Source: a virus. From it: DNA of 40,032 nt. The stretch is from IMG/VR virus record IMGVR_UViG_3300009024_000029, positions 1 through 40,032 of that record; one strand, given 5' to 3'. Positions 1-6,401 of this stretch are shown piece after piece; position 1 is the first letter of the stretch; each line of letters starts with the position of its first letter. The notes beneath the pieces were generated by a model that ran no database searches, was not told where the DNA came from, and saw only the letters and a list, made by a program, of their open reading frames with translations. A program made the position numbers and the translations under genes.

Positions 1-420
1 AATGTTACATTTGAAACAAATACTTCTCAAAAGTTACGAGACGACTTTAGAGACTATATCAGTAATCAAGAACGATTTGAAGTTACTTGGAGTTGTTCCC
101 CAAAACTTAGTGTCAGCGGAGAACGCTGGGAGGATGCTATTAACCCTGATATTGCTAGTGAGTATTTCGCTGTTCATGGTAGTGAACTTTATCTTAAGTT
201 TGTTGTGGCTGACAGTGTGGACGTCGAAGAAGTTAAAAGAGCTGTTGCTGAGTATAGGAGCGCCGGGATCGAGTGTCCGGTATATCTTATGCCGATGGGC
301 GGAAGAAGCGAAGAATATTCCCTCAATGTTAAAGAGGTTGCGGAACTATGTATGGCGCAAGGGTGGAGATTCACCCCAAGACTCCATATCGACTTATTCG
401 GCAATGCATGGGGGACTTAG
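1..420 (+). CDS. queE: 7-carboxy-7-deazaguanine synthase QueE, C-terminal part (5' end outside window)
   Basis: The frame is open from base 1 to the TAG at 418-420 and gives 139 residues, the C-terminal part of a radical-SAM QueE. Seen in the translation: a TFETNT segment near the left edge, WSCSPKLSVSGE, then VYLMPMGG, and the terminal RLHIDLFGNAWGT. These match the usual QueE pattern of ETnG, SPKLS, LMP and RLHxxLxGn. QueE converts 6-carboxy-tetrahydropterin to 7-carboxy-7-deazaguanine in the preQ0 pathway, which feeds queuosine or 7-deazaguanine DNA modification. The CxxxCxxC iron-sulfur motif would lie upstream of the window and cannot be checked. The stop overlaps a short downstream ORF. 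Whether the product serves DNA modification or host tRNA cannot be told here, because queC, queD and folE are not visible. Confidence 0.88.
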   Translation, partial: NVTFETNTSQKLRDDFRDYISNQERFEVTWSCSPKLSVSGERWEDAINPDIASEYFAVHGSELYLKFVVADSVDVEEVKRAVAEYRSAGIECPVYLMPMGGRSEEYSLNVKEVAELCMAQGWRFTPRLHIDLFGNAWGT

Positions 421-523
421 TCCAAATGATCTTGATAACTACTATAACGAACAACACAAGAAAGCGATGAACGCAGAAATTGATAATAACTTAGAACAAA
501 GAGTTCGAAAGGCAGGTATATGA
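404..523 (+). CDS. 39-residue hypothetical protein overlapping queE and the next gene
   Basis: A short ORF begins with ATG inside the last codons of queE, in another frame, and ends with TGA at 521-523. It overlaps the ATG of the next gene (520) as ATGA. The product begins MHGGLSPNDLDNYY and continues as a charged, soluble peptide with no membrane segment. The ATGA junction suggests translational coupling. No clear Shine-Dalgarno sequence precedes the ATG, so it could also be a chance open frame. The same frame stays open to base 2, but that upstream part is a shadow of queE. Confidence 0.4.
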   Translation: MHGGLSPNDLDNYYNEQHKKAMNAEIDNNLEQRVRKAGI

Positions 524-936
524 TGGGATGGTTAAATAAAAAAGTAAAAGACTTAACAGGAGTAACAGCTAAAGAAAAAGCTCTTGAAGTTGAAGCGGCA
601 CGTCTTAAAGAAGAAGAAAGCGAACTTCTTAAAAAGAAAAACCCTAAAGAATATGCAACACGCAGAAAAGAACCGTGGGTAAATGTACTTGACATGAAAG
701 TAAATCAAGACAATATTCGAAACGGGTTTTTTGAACTTGATTGGAACAAGTACTTCATTAAAGATCTTATTACAGCAGGTTACGGAGTTGATAACGATCC
801 AGAAGAAGAGATTGTAGATAGATGGTTTCGTGATATTGTATATGGCATGTTAGAGCAAGAAGGAATGGACACTGATCGAGGTGCTGGCTATATTAATATT
901 GTGCCAATTGATAAAGGTAAAAGTGAAGTATCTTAA
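520..936 (+). CDS. Conserved hypothetical protein of T4-like marine phages
   Basis: The product has 138 residues. The first 50 or so are highly charged and probably helical or coiled-coil (runs of K and E). They are followed by a compact part containing EPWVNVLDM, NGFFELDWNKYFI and DPEEEIVDRWFRDI. From memory, the FELDWN and DPEEEIVDRWF patterns occur in an uncharacterised protein shared by T4-like cyanophages; no function is known to me. An alternative start one codon later (523) is possible. The gene is coupled to the short ORF before it and is the last one before the promoter at 940. Confidence 0.8.
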   Translation: MMGWLNKKVKDLTGVTAKEKALEVEAARLKEEESELLKKKNPKEYATRRKEPWVNVLDMKVNQDNIRNGFFELDWNKYFIKDLITAGYGVDNDPEEEIVDRWFRDIVYGMLEQEGMDTDRGAGYINIVPIDKGKSEVS

Positions 937-939
937 TGC

Positions 940-968
940 TTGACAACAGCCAGATCTGGTGCTATAAT
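940..968 (+). promoter_or_regulatory. Sigma70-type promoter with a perfect palindrome in the spacer
   Basis: TTGACA at 940-945 and TATAAT at 963-968 are separated by exactly 17 bases, a consensus host promoter. The spacer holds the perfect 10-base palindrome CCAGATCTGG at 950-959, and a second palindrome, ATAGTACTAT, covers 967-976 near the expected start site. It would drive the leader-like ORF and RNase H. The palindromes could be operators, but no regulator is identified. Confidence 0.85.
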
Positions 969-997
969 AGTACTATAAATTACAAAAAGGCAAGACT

Positions 998-1084
998 ATG
1001 TTAGAAATCTTAGGCATTACACTATTAGTTGCATTAATACAAAATGGCGACATTTTCTCATTATGCATATCAGGGTGTTCATAA
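998..1084 (+). CDS. 28-residue hydrophobic leader-like peptide upstream of RNase H
   Basis: The ATG at 998 follows an AAAAAGG Shine-Dalgarno-like sequence by about seven bases. The ORF ends with TAA at 1082-1084, one base before the ATG (1086) preferred for RNase H. The product is hydrophobic at its start (MLEILGITLLVALIQ) and contains two cysteines near its end. The promoter is only about 30 bases upstream, so this is the first translatable ORF of the transcript. The tight stop/start junction suggests coupled translation. It could be a leader peptide, a tiny membrane peptide, or a chance ORF. Confidence 0.45.
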   Translation: MLEILGITLLVALIQNGDIFSLCISGCS

Positions 1085-1085
1085 T

Positions 1086-2072
1086 ATGGCAACTCATATA
1101 TTAGTAGACACAGCAAATACGTTCTTTAGAGCTCGTCACGTAGTACGTGGTGATTTAGATACTAAAGTAGGTATGGCATTACACATTACATTGAGTGGTG
1201 TTAAAAAGGCATGGCAAGACTTTGATGCAGATCATGTTGTATTTTGCTTAGAAGGTCGTTCATGGCGTAAAGACTTTTATGAACCTTACAAGCGTAATAG
1301 ACAAGTTGCTCGTGATAAAATGACTGTTACTGAGAGTGAAGAAGATAAAGTCTTCTGGGAAATCTTTGACGAGTTTAAAGACTTTGTAACTACTAAAACT
1401 AACTGTACTGTTATGCGTCATCCGCAACTAGAAGCAGATGATCTTATTGCAGGTTGGGTACAAGCACACCCTAATGATAATCATGTTATTATTAGTACTG
1501 ACGGTGACTTTGCACAACTTATTGCACCTAACTGTAAACAATACAATGGCATACAAGACATTACTATAACACATGAAGGTTACTTTGATAAGAAAGGTGA
1601 TCGTGTAATTGATAAGAAGACTAAAGAAGTAAAGCCTGCACCGCAGCCTGACTTTATGTTGTTTGAGAAGTGTATGCGTGGCGACACAAGTGATAATGTG
1701 TTTAGTGCATACCCAGGTGTACGTAAGAAAGGCACTAAGAACAAAGTAGGACTTATTGAAGCATATGACGATAAGACTTCAAAAGGCTTTAACTGGAATA
1801 ACATGATGTTGCAACGCTGGACTGATCATGAAGGCGTAGAACATCGTGTACTAGATGACTACAATCGTAATGTTGTGCTATGTGACTTAACAGCACAACC
1901 TACAGATATTAGAGAGATTATTGACACAACTATTGCCGAACATGCAGTAGCAAAAGATGTTAAACAAGTTGGAATGCGTTTAATGAAATTTTGTGCTAAG
2001 TGGGATATGCAGCGCATTGCAGATCAAGCACAGTATTTTGCAGAGCCACTAAATGCAAGATACCCGGAGTAG
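1086..2072 (+). CDS. rnh: RNase H / 5'-3' exonuclease, T4 Rnh (FEN) family
   Basis: This is a flap-endonuclease-type nuclease like T4 RNase H, which removes RNA primers and short flaps from lagging-strand DNA. From the chosen start the product has 328 residues (T4 Rnh has 305). Seen: an N-terminal ILVDTANTFFRAR with the first metal-binding Asp, VVFCLEGRSWRKDFYEPYKRNR-like arch residues, QLEADDLIAGW, ISTDGDFAQL, and KCMRGDTSDN followed by a glycine- and lysine-rich helix-three-turn-helix part. These supply the acidic residues expected for two-metal catalysis. The frame is open 14 codons further to an ATG at 1044, but that ATG lacks a ribosome site and lies inside the leader ORF. The ATG at 1086 follows AGGGTG at a good distance and fits the family N-terminus. 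Confidence 0.9.
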   Translation: MATHILVDTANTFFRARHVVRGDLDTKVGMALHITLSGVKKAWQDFDADHVVFCLEGRSWRKDFYEPYKRNRQVARDKMTVTESEEDKVFWEIFDEFKDFVTTKTNCTVMRHPQLEADDLIAGWVQAHPNDNHVIISTDGDFAQLIAPNCKQYNGIQDITITHEGYFDKKGDRVIDKKTKEVKPAPQPDFMLFEKCMRGDTSDNVFSAYPGVRKKGTKNKVGLIEAYDDKTSKGFNWNNMMLQRWTDHEGVEHRVLDDYNRNVVLCDLTAQPTDIREIIDTTIAEHAVAKDVKQVGMRLMKFCAKWDMQRIADQAQYFAEPLNARYPE

Positions 2073-2078
2073 GAATTA

Positions 2079-2555
2079 ATGATGAAAGCAAAAACCATTT
2101 TAAAAGATAAATTTTGGATTGTTGAAAGTGACGGTGAACGAGTAGGTACACTATCACTTACGGAAGACAAGTATCTTTTTAGTTCAGGAGCGTCTACACA
2201 ATATTTTGATAGTGAACGTGCCTTAAAAAATACATTTGGTAAAGATGTATTTACAGATACTATTACACAAGTAATAGAAGACAAGGAAGTACCAGTTAAA
2301 GAAGTTTATAACTTTCCAACTAGTTGTTCTCCATATAACAGTTTATACGATATAAAAAACAAACTGCCGTTGTTTACTAAGAGCAATAAAAGTAAGAGTT
2401 TGTATTGTGCAGGATACTATATAATTCACTTCGACAAGGGTTGGGTTAAAAGTTTTTGCCCAAAACTAATTACTATCGAACGTTACAACTTTAAAGGCCC
2501 ATTCAAAACAGATATTGAAATGAGACAAGCATTGAGTATTGAAAATGCAAAATGA
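2079..2555 (+). CDS. Conserved hypothetical protein of T4-like marine phages
   Basis: The product has 158 residues. The N-terminal half (KTILKDKFWIVESDGERVGTL) looks like a small beta-rich domain. The C-terminal half has the segments NFPTSCSPYNSLYD, SKSLYCAGYYIIHF and GWVKSFCPKLIT, which I recall as conserved among T4-like cyanophages but without a known role. Two adjacent ATG codons exist (2079 and 2082), and AGGA lies just upstream, overlapping the rnh stop region. The gene follows rnh by six bases, so it is probably cotranscribed. Several conserved cysteines and aromatics suggest a folded globular protein. Confidence 0.8.
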   Translation: MMKAKTILKDKFWIVESDGERVGTLSLTEDKYLFSSGASTQYFDSERALKNTFGKDVFTDTITQVIEDKEVPVKEVYNFPTSCSPYNSLYDIKNKLPLFTKSNKSKSLYCAGYYIIHFDKGWVKSFCPKLITIERYNFKGPFKTDIEMRQALSIENAK

Positions 2556-2790
2556 GCCGTTAAACACTTTTCCAATTCAGCAATTTATACAAAAGGTAAA
2601 GGTTGCTGACAGTAGTAATTCTAGAGAAATTAAACTTAGTATAGCTGAAGCAAAGGCTTTAGCATATACTCTAGGTATTACTATGTCACGCTTAGAAGGC
2701 GATTTAGAGCGTCTTATAGCGTCATACAGCAATGGTAACGAGGAAGTTATACAAGTTAGTATGGATGGCGGGAATAGCGACTGGAAGTAA
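2545..2790 (+). CDS. Small conserved hypothetical protein
   Basis: The product has 81 residues from the ATG at 2545; a TTG two codons earlier is also possible. The start overlaps the end of the previous gene by 11 bases. The core reads REIKLSIAEAKALAYTLG followed by MSRLEGDLERLI, probably two helices, and the protein ends in a short strand with MDGG and a terminal tryptophan region. It resembles, from memory, a small conserved cyanophage protein. No enzymatic motif is visible. Confidence 0.75.
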   Translation: MQNEPLNTFPIQQFIQKVKVADSSNSREIKLSIAEAKALAYTLGITMSRLEGDLERLIASYSNGNEEVIQVSMDGGNSDWK

Positions 2791-2799
2791 ACGTTAAAG

Positions 2800-2817
2800 G
2801 TAAACTGCGTAGTTTAC
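2800..2817 (+). terminator. Small hairpin after the 2545-2790 gene (weak terminator or processing site)
   Basis: GTAAACT (2800-2806) pairs with AGTTTAC (2811-2817) over a four-base GCGT loop, starting ten bases after the stop codon. Only a short, mixed T-containing stretch follows and there is no run of T, so termination would be weak at best. Confidence 0.35.
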
Positions 2818-2828
2818 TGTCTTAAAGA

Positions 2829-2836
2829 GATAAATA
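2829..2836 (+). promoter_or_regulatory. T4-late-like promoter motif GATAAATA
   Basis: GATAAATA differs in one base from the T4 late promoter -10 element TATAAATA and lies 28 bases before the ATG at 2864. The same motif precedes several structural genes in this window. Here it overlaps the left arm of the start-site hairpin by one base. Confidence 0.4.
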
Positions 2837-2865
2837 TATGCGTACATAATTAAGGATACGCATAT
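2836..2865 (+). promoter_or_regulatory. Inverted repeat whose right arm covers the ATG at 2864
   Basis: ATATGCGTA (2836-2844) is the exact reverse complement of TACGCATAT (2857-2865). In RNA this makes a nine-pair stem with a 12-base loop. The Shine-Dalgarno AAGGA (2852-2856) sits in the loop and the first two bases of the start codon are in the stem. It could control translation of the gene that begins at 2864. Confidence 0.55.
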
Positions 2866-3154
2866 GAGCAGACCAAAACCAAAAATACTTTTAGAGTACG
2901 TAGATAAACAAACTTATCGTGCAGAACAGATTTTAGATGCGGAAGCAATATGGGCTGTGTTTTATAAAACTAAACCATTTAATCTTAAAAGCCTAAACGC
3001 TATTACAAATTACCCTGGACCAAAATATAAGAAAGTATCTTTTTCAAATCCAGGACATGCAATAAACTTATCCAAAAAACTTAACAGTTTATTCAACTGT
3101 GATGATTTTACTGTTGTTATGTTAACATCAGGCGAGATAGTTACAGACGAATGA
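2864..3154 (+). CDS. Conserved hypothetical protein of T4-like marine phages
   Basis: The product has 96 residues, begins MSRPKPKILLEYVDK, and contains IWAVFYKTKPFNLKSLNA, YPGPKYKKVSFSNPGHA and LSKKLNSLF. I recall closely similar short proteins in T4-like cyanophages, without a known function. The YPGPKYKK stretch is basic and could contact nucleic acid, but this is only a guess. The ribosome site AAGGA lies in the loop of a hairpin whose stem includes the start codon. The end overlaps the next gene by four bases (ATGA), suggesting coupling. Confidence 0.8.
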   Translation: MSRPKPKILLEYVDKQTYRAEQILDAEAIWAVFYKTKPFNLKSLNAITNYPGPKYKKVSFSNPGHAINLSKKLNSLFNCDDFTVVMLTSGEIVTDE

Positions 3155-3537
3155 ACTGGAAAGAAACATATACTAAAGTCTTTCTTAAACAACTTAACAA
3201 AACTGTAAACGATGCAGCTGTTTCTGAGTATATGCCTCTTTGGTGGCAAAATACAAGAGAGAAAACTTCCGGTGGATTGCGTTTAACTGAGCTTGGGTTT
3301 GATATAGTTAATCAAATTGATTTAGCAACATACGAAATACCATATCCAGCTGACATGCCTATTACTACACAGATCATAATCTTCTTAGACAAATTTATTG
3401 ACTGTCCTTACTATATTTCTAGAGGCAGTATATTCGTTACAAGCGAACGAAAGGCTGTTGAACTGGGTCTCTTTTCAGGAGATCTACGCAAGTACGGACT
3501 ATCCAAAGCATTAACTAGACAAAAAAAAGACAAATAA
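3151..3537 (+). CDS. Conserved hypothetical protein of T4-like marine phages
   Basis: The product has 128 residues. It contains MPLWWQNTREKTSGGLRLTELGFD, a pattern suggestive of a small winged-helix-like fold, then FLDKFIDCPYYISRGSIFV and LFSGDLRKYG, and ends in a basic tail rich in K and R. From memory the GGLRLT and LDxFIDxPYYI patterns recur in an uncharacterised family of T4-like cyanophages. The first four bases overlap the previous gene as ATGA. It is the last gene before the promoter at 3552. Confidence 0.8.
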   Translation: MNWKETYTKVFLKQLNKTVNDAAVSEYMPLWWQNTREKTSGGLRLTELGFDIVNQIDLATYEIPYPADMPITTQIIIFLDKFIDCPYYISRGSIFVTSERKAVELGLFSGDLRKYGLSKALTRQKKDK

Positions 3538-3551
3538 AGTTCCATTAACGG

Positions 3552-3580
3552 TTGACAACCGTCCTATTAGATCGTATAAT
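3552..3580 (+). promoter_or_regulatory. Sigma70-type promoter with an inverted repeat over the -35 box
   Basis: TTGACA (3552-3557) and TATAAT (3575-3580) are 17 bases apart. ACGGTT (3548-3553) and AACCGT (3557-3562) form a perfect inverted repeat with a three-base spacer that overlaps the -35 hexamer, as expected for an operator. It lies about 60 bases before the ATG of the AAA+ ATPase gene. Confidence 0.85.
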
Positions 3581-3638
3581 AGTATACATAGTTAGAAATT
3601 AGCACTGATAACTTAATACACTAGAGAGGTAATACAAA

Positions 3639-4727
3639 ATGGAAAACGTAGCTATTCGACAAATTACACCCAACAGAGCAAAGGGCAGTCTTTTTCACGC
3701 AATGAAAAAGAAACGTCCAGTGTTTTTATGGGGTCCCCCAGGTATTGGTAAATCTGAAATTGTTCATCAAATTGGTGAATCGTTAGAAGCCCATGTTACA
3801 GACATTCGTTTATCACTATGGGAACCAACAGATATTAAAGGTATTCCGTACTTTGATTCAAATGCAGGTACAATGGTTTGGGCTCCGCCAGCAGAACTTC
3901 CTACAGAAGAATTTGCAAAAAAACACAAATATATTATTCTTTTCTTAGACGAAATGAATTCTGCGGCTCCTGCTGTACAGGCGGCTGCATATCAACTTAT
4001 TCTTAATCGCAAGATTGGCACTTACAAACTTCCGGACAATGTTTTAATTGTTGCGGCAGGTAATCGTGATGCAGACAAAGGTGTTACATACAGAATGCCA
4101 GCACCGTTGGCAAACCGTTTTGTTCACTTAGAACTTACTGTGTCATTTGACGATTGGTTCCAGTGGGCTGTAGTAAACAATATACATGCAGATGTTGCTG
4201 GTTACTTACAGTTTGCAAAGAAAGACTTATATGACTTTGATCCAAAAAGTCCTAGTCGTTCTTTTGCAACTCCCCGTTCGTGGACATTTGTATCAGAGCT
4301 GTTAGATGATGGCTTAGATGCAGAAACCACAACAGACCTTGTATCAGGTGCCATTGGTGAAGGTCTTGCTGTTAAGTTTATGGCACACCGTAAAGTAGCG
4401 TCAACTATGCCTAATCCAACTGATATTTTAGATGGACAGGTAACTGAGTTGAAACAGAAAGAAATCAGTGCTATGTATTCCCTCACTGTTTCACTTTGCT
4501 ACGAACTAAAAGAAAGCTCAGACAAAAACGATAAGAAGTTTAATTCGAAAGTTAATAACTTTTTACGTTTTGCAATGGACAACTTCGAAACCGAGCTGGT
4601 AGTAATGGGTATGAAATTGGCGTTGACCCAATATGAATTACCAATTGATCCAGATGAAATTGAGTGTTTTGATGAGTTCCACGAGCGTTTCGGCAAGTAT
4701 ATTAAGGCCGCTCAAACAAGGTCTTAA
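3639..4727 (+). CDS. MoxR-type AAA+ ATPase
   Basis: The product has 362 residues and is an AAA+ ATPase of the MoxR type, a group that usually works with a von Willebrand factor A partner to remodel or load proteins. Seen: Walker A GPPGIGKS at 32-39, Walker B LFLDE at 101-105, sensor 1 VAAGNRD near 138-144, and an arginine-finger candidate in LANRFVHLEL (Arg160). The C-terminal third is helical and unassigned. GAGAGG lies upstream of the ATG. The gene has its own promoter, and the vWA/zincin partner follows 110 bases downstream behind another promoter. This pairing supports a two-component chaperone-like module. The substrate is unknown. Confidence 0.88.
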   Translation: MENVAIRQITPNRAKGSLFHAMKKKRPVFLWGPPGIGKSEIVHQIGESLEAHVTDIRLSLWEPTDIKGIPYFDSNAGTMVWAPPAELPTEEFAKKHKYIILFLDEMNSAAPAVQAAAYQLILNRKIGTYKLPDNVLIVAAGNRDADKGVTYRMPAPLANRFVHLELTVSFDDWFQWAVVNNIHADVAGYLQFAKKDLYDFDPKSPSRSFATPRSWTFVSELLDDGLDAETTTDLVSGAIGEGLAVKFMAHRKVASTMPNPTDILDGQVTELKQKEISAMYSLTVSLCYELKESSDKNDKKFNSKVNNFLRFAMDNFETELVVMGMKLALTQYELPIDPDEIECFDEFHERFGKYIKAAQTRS

Positions 4728-4739
4728 GGTGTGTTGGGT

Positions 4740-4768
4740 TTGGACGTTCCCGTACAAAAAACGTCCAA
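4740..4768 (+). promoter_or_regulatory. Hairpin between the ATPase and vWA genes
   Basis: TTGGACGTT (4740-4748) pairs with AACGTCCAA (4760-4768) over an 11-base loop, 13 bases after the ATPase stop codon. No T run follows, so it is not a classical terminator. It lies directly upstream of the next promoter and could be an attenuator, an RNA-processing site or a protein-binding site. Confidence 0.45.
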
Positions 4769-4774
4769 TTACTC

Positions 4775-4803
4775 TTGACTTTTATGTCAAAATACTATAT
4801 ACT
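4775..4803 (+). promoter_or_regulatory. Sigma70-type promoter with inverted repeat at the -35 box
   Basis: TTGACT (4775-4780) and TATACT (4798-4803) are 17 bases apart, with one mismatch in each hexamer. TTGAC at 4775-4779 is repeated inverted as GTCAA at 4786-4790. A second inverted repeat, TATAC/GTATA, spans 4798-4812. The ATG of the vWA/zincin gene is 34 bases further on. Confidence 0.78.
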
Positions 4804-4836
4804 TATAGTATAAACAATGCAGAGAGGACATAGCAT

Positions 4837-6120
4837 ATGAGCGTTGCGGGCAAACAACTTTGGACACCAGACCCAGATATTACAACTGAAGCATTAGATG
4901 CAATGCGAGTTGATGTGCTGGATAGAATTATTGTTGCACGAATTGGGCTTTTATTACGTCATCCTTTCTTTGGTAACATGGCTACACGCTTACGCATTAA
5001 AGCCGCAGACGATTGGTTACCTACTGCCGCAGTAGACGGTAGAAACTTATTTTTTAACACTCAGTTTTTTAATGCAATGTCAAATCAAGAAATTGAATTT
5101 GTTATTGCACACGAAATTCTACATTGTGTATTTGATCACTTAACTCGTAGAGACGATAGAGATCCAATGATCTTTAATATTGCAGCAGACTACATTGTAA
5201 ATAATATTCTTGTTAGAGATCGTATTGGCGATAAGCCTAAACTAGTTGATTGTTATCAAGACTTTAAATACGACGGTTGGGCATCAGAAGAAGTTTATGA
5301 TGACATATTCGAACAAGCTAAACAGAACGGTGAAGAATTTCTTAAAGAGCTTGGAGAATTATTAGACGAACATTTGGACTGGGAAGGCAACGGTGAAGAA
5401 GAAGGTGGTAGCGGCAATAATGGTAACGTAAGTAAATCGCAACCAAAATATTCTAAAGAAGAATTACGTGAAATACGTGATGAAATTAAAGAGAATATGA
5501 TGACAGCGGCGCAATCATCTGGTGCAGGTAATACACCTAAAGAAATTGAAAGAATGATTTCCCAACTTACAGAGCCTAAAATGAACTGGCGTGAAATATT
5601 ACGTCAACAGATTCAAAGTACTATTAAGAATGATTTTACATTTATGAGACCATCACGTAAGGGTTGGCATATGAATGCTATTCTTCCAGGACAAAATTTT
5701 GATGAAACTATTGATATATGTGTAGCTGTTGATATGTCAGGATCAATTGGCAATCAACAAGCAGAAGACTTTTTAGGTGAAGTGCAAGGTATTATGGACG
5801 AATATCAAGACTATAATATTAAGTTATGGTGTTTCGATACAGCCGTTTATAATGAAGCAGAATTTAGTGCAGACGGTGGTGAACGATTAGAAGAATATGA
5901 AATTATCGGTGGCGGTGGTACTGAGTTTGACTGTAACTGGGAATACATGAAAGAACACAATATTCAACCTAAAAAGTTTATTATGTTTACAGATGGTTAT
6001 CCTTGGGGTAGTTGGGGTGACGAAGATTACTGTGAAACAGTATTTGTTATTCACTCTAACTTTGATAGAAAATTACAGGCACCATTTGGTATAACTACTC
6101 ACTATGAGGATGCCGCATAA
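4837..6120 (+). CDS. vWA-like protein with zinc-metallopeptidase motif (DUF2201-type)
   Basis: The product has 427 residues and two recognisable parts. The N-terminal part has FVIAHEILHCVFDH, with the zincin HExxH motif at His92-Glu93-His96, followed by a conserved NIAADYIVNN helix. A charged, Gly/Glu/Asn-rich linker lies near residues 185-205. The C-terminal part has a von Willebrand A fold with the metal-site motif DMSGS at 299-303 and TDGYPW further on. This matches the predicted metal-dependent peptidases of the DUF2201/VWA-like group, which usually sit beside MoxR ATPases. AGAGGA precedes the ATG. Whether the peptidase site is active, and what it acts on, is not known. The next gene is coupled by TAATG. 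Confidence 0.85.
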   Translation: MSVAGKQLWTPDPDITTEALDAMRVDVLDRIIVARIGLLLRHPFFGNMATRLRIKAADDWLPTAAVDGRNLFFNTQFFNAMSNQEIEFVIAHEILHCVFDHLTRRDDRDPMIFNIAADYIVNNILVRDRIGDKPKLVDCYQDFKYDGWASEEVYDDIFEQAKQNGEEFLKELGELLDEHLDWEGNGEEEGGSGNNGNVSKSQPKYSKEELREIRDEIKENMMTAAQSSGAGNTPKEIERMISQLTEPKMNWREILRQQIQSTIKNDFTFMRPSRKGWHMNAILPGQNFDETIDICVAVDMSGSIGNQQAEDFLGEVQGIMDEYQDYNIKLWCFDTAVYNEAEFSADGGERLEEYEIIGGGGTEFDCNWEYMKEHNIQPKKFIMFTDGYPWGSWGDEDYCETVFVIHSNFDRKLQAPFGITTHYEDAA

Positions 6121-6401
6121 TGGTTAAACTCAAAGAACCAAATCCGTTAAATGTATTTAGGATTCGGCAAACTAAAGTTAAACCTCATCATTTTGAATCT
6201 ATAGCCATTCCTTACACTTATAATGTTGAAGAAGCGTTAAATAAATGGATACGGAAACATCTTAAAGGAAGGTTTCACGTAGGAAAAGTTTTAAAAGTAG
6301 ACGACCAGAATCAGATAAACAGCATGATAAATATTGGCTTTGAAGACGGAAAAGAACTTGCATACTTTATGTTAGCTTGTCCACTTTTAAAATATAAATA
6401 A
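6120..6401 (+). CDS. Small hypothetical protein coupled to the vWA/zincin gene
   Basis: The product has 93 residues and its start overlaps the preceding stop by one base (TAATG), which implies coupled translation and a possible shared role with the ATPase/vWA pair. It is basic, begins MVKLKEPNPLNVFRI, contains EEALNKWIRKHLKGRFHVG and ends in a hydrophobic strand (AYFMLACPLL). I do not recognise a family. A perfect TATAAATA late-type motif is embedded in its last codons. Confidence 0.7.
   Translation: MVKLKEPNPLNVFRIRQTKVKPHHFESIAIPYTYNVEEALNKWIRKHLKGRFHVGKVLKVDDQNQINSMINIGFEDGKELAYFMLACPLLKYK
6393..6400 (+). promoter_or_regulatory. T4-late-like promoter TATAAATA
   Basis: This is an exact match to the T4 late promoter core, overlapping the stop codon of the preceding gene and lying about 40 bases before the ATG at 6442. 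A second, weaker copy (GTTAAATACTA, 6411-6421) follows. It marks the change from early/middle-type to late-type genes on this strand. Confidence 0.6.

Noticed and set aside
2-403. Open frame in the second frame covering the queE region, 173 codons in all with the short ORF at its end
   Set aside because: The first frame over the same bases gives clear QueE motifs. The second-frame product has no family resemblance before the short ORF that begins at 404.
1044-1085. ATG at 1044 as the RNase H start
   Set aside because: There is no ribosome site. The extra 14 residues lie inside the leader ORF and do not fit the family N-terminus, whereas the ATG at 1086 has AGGGTG at a good distance.
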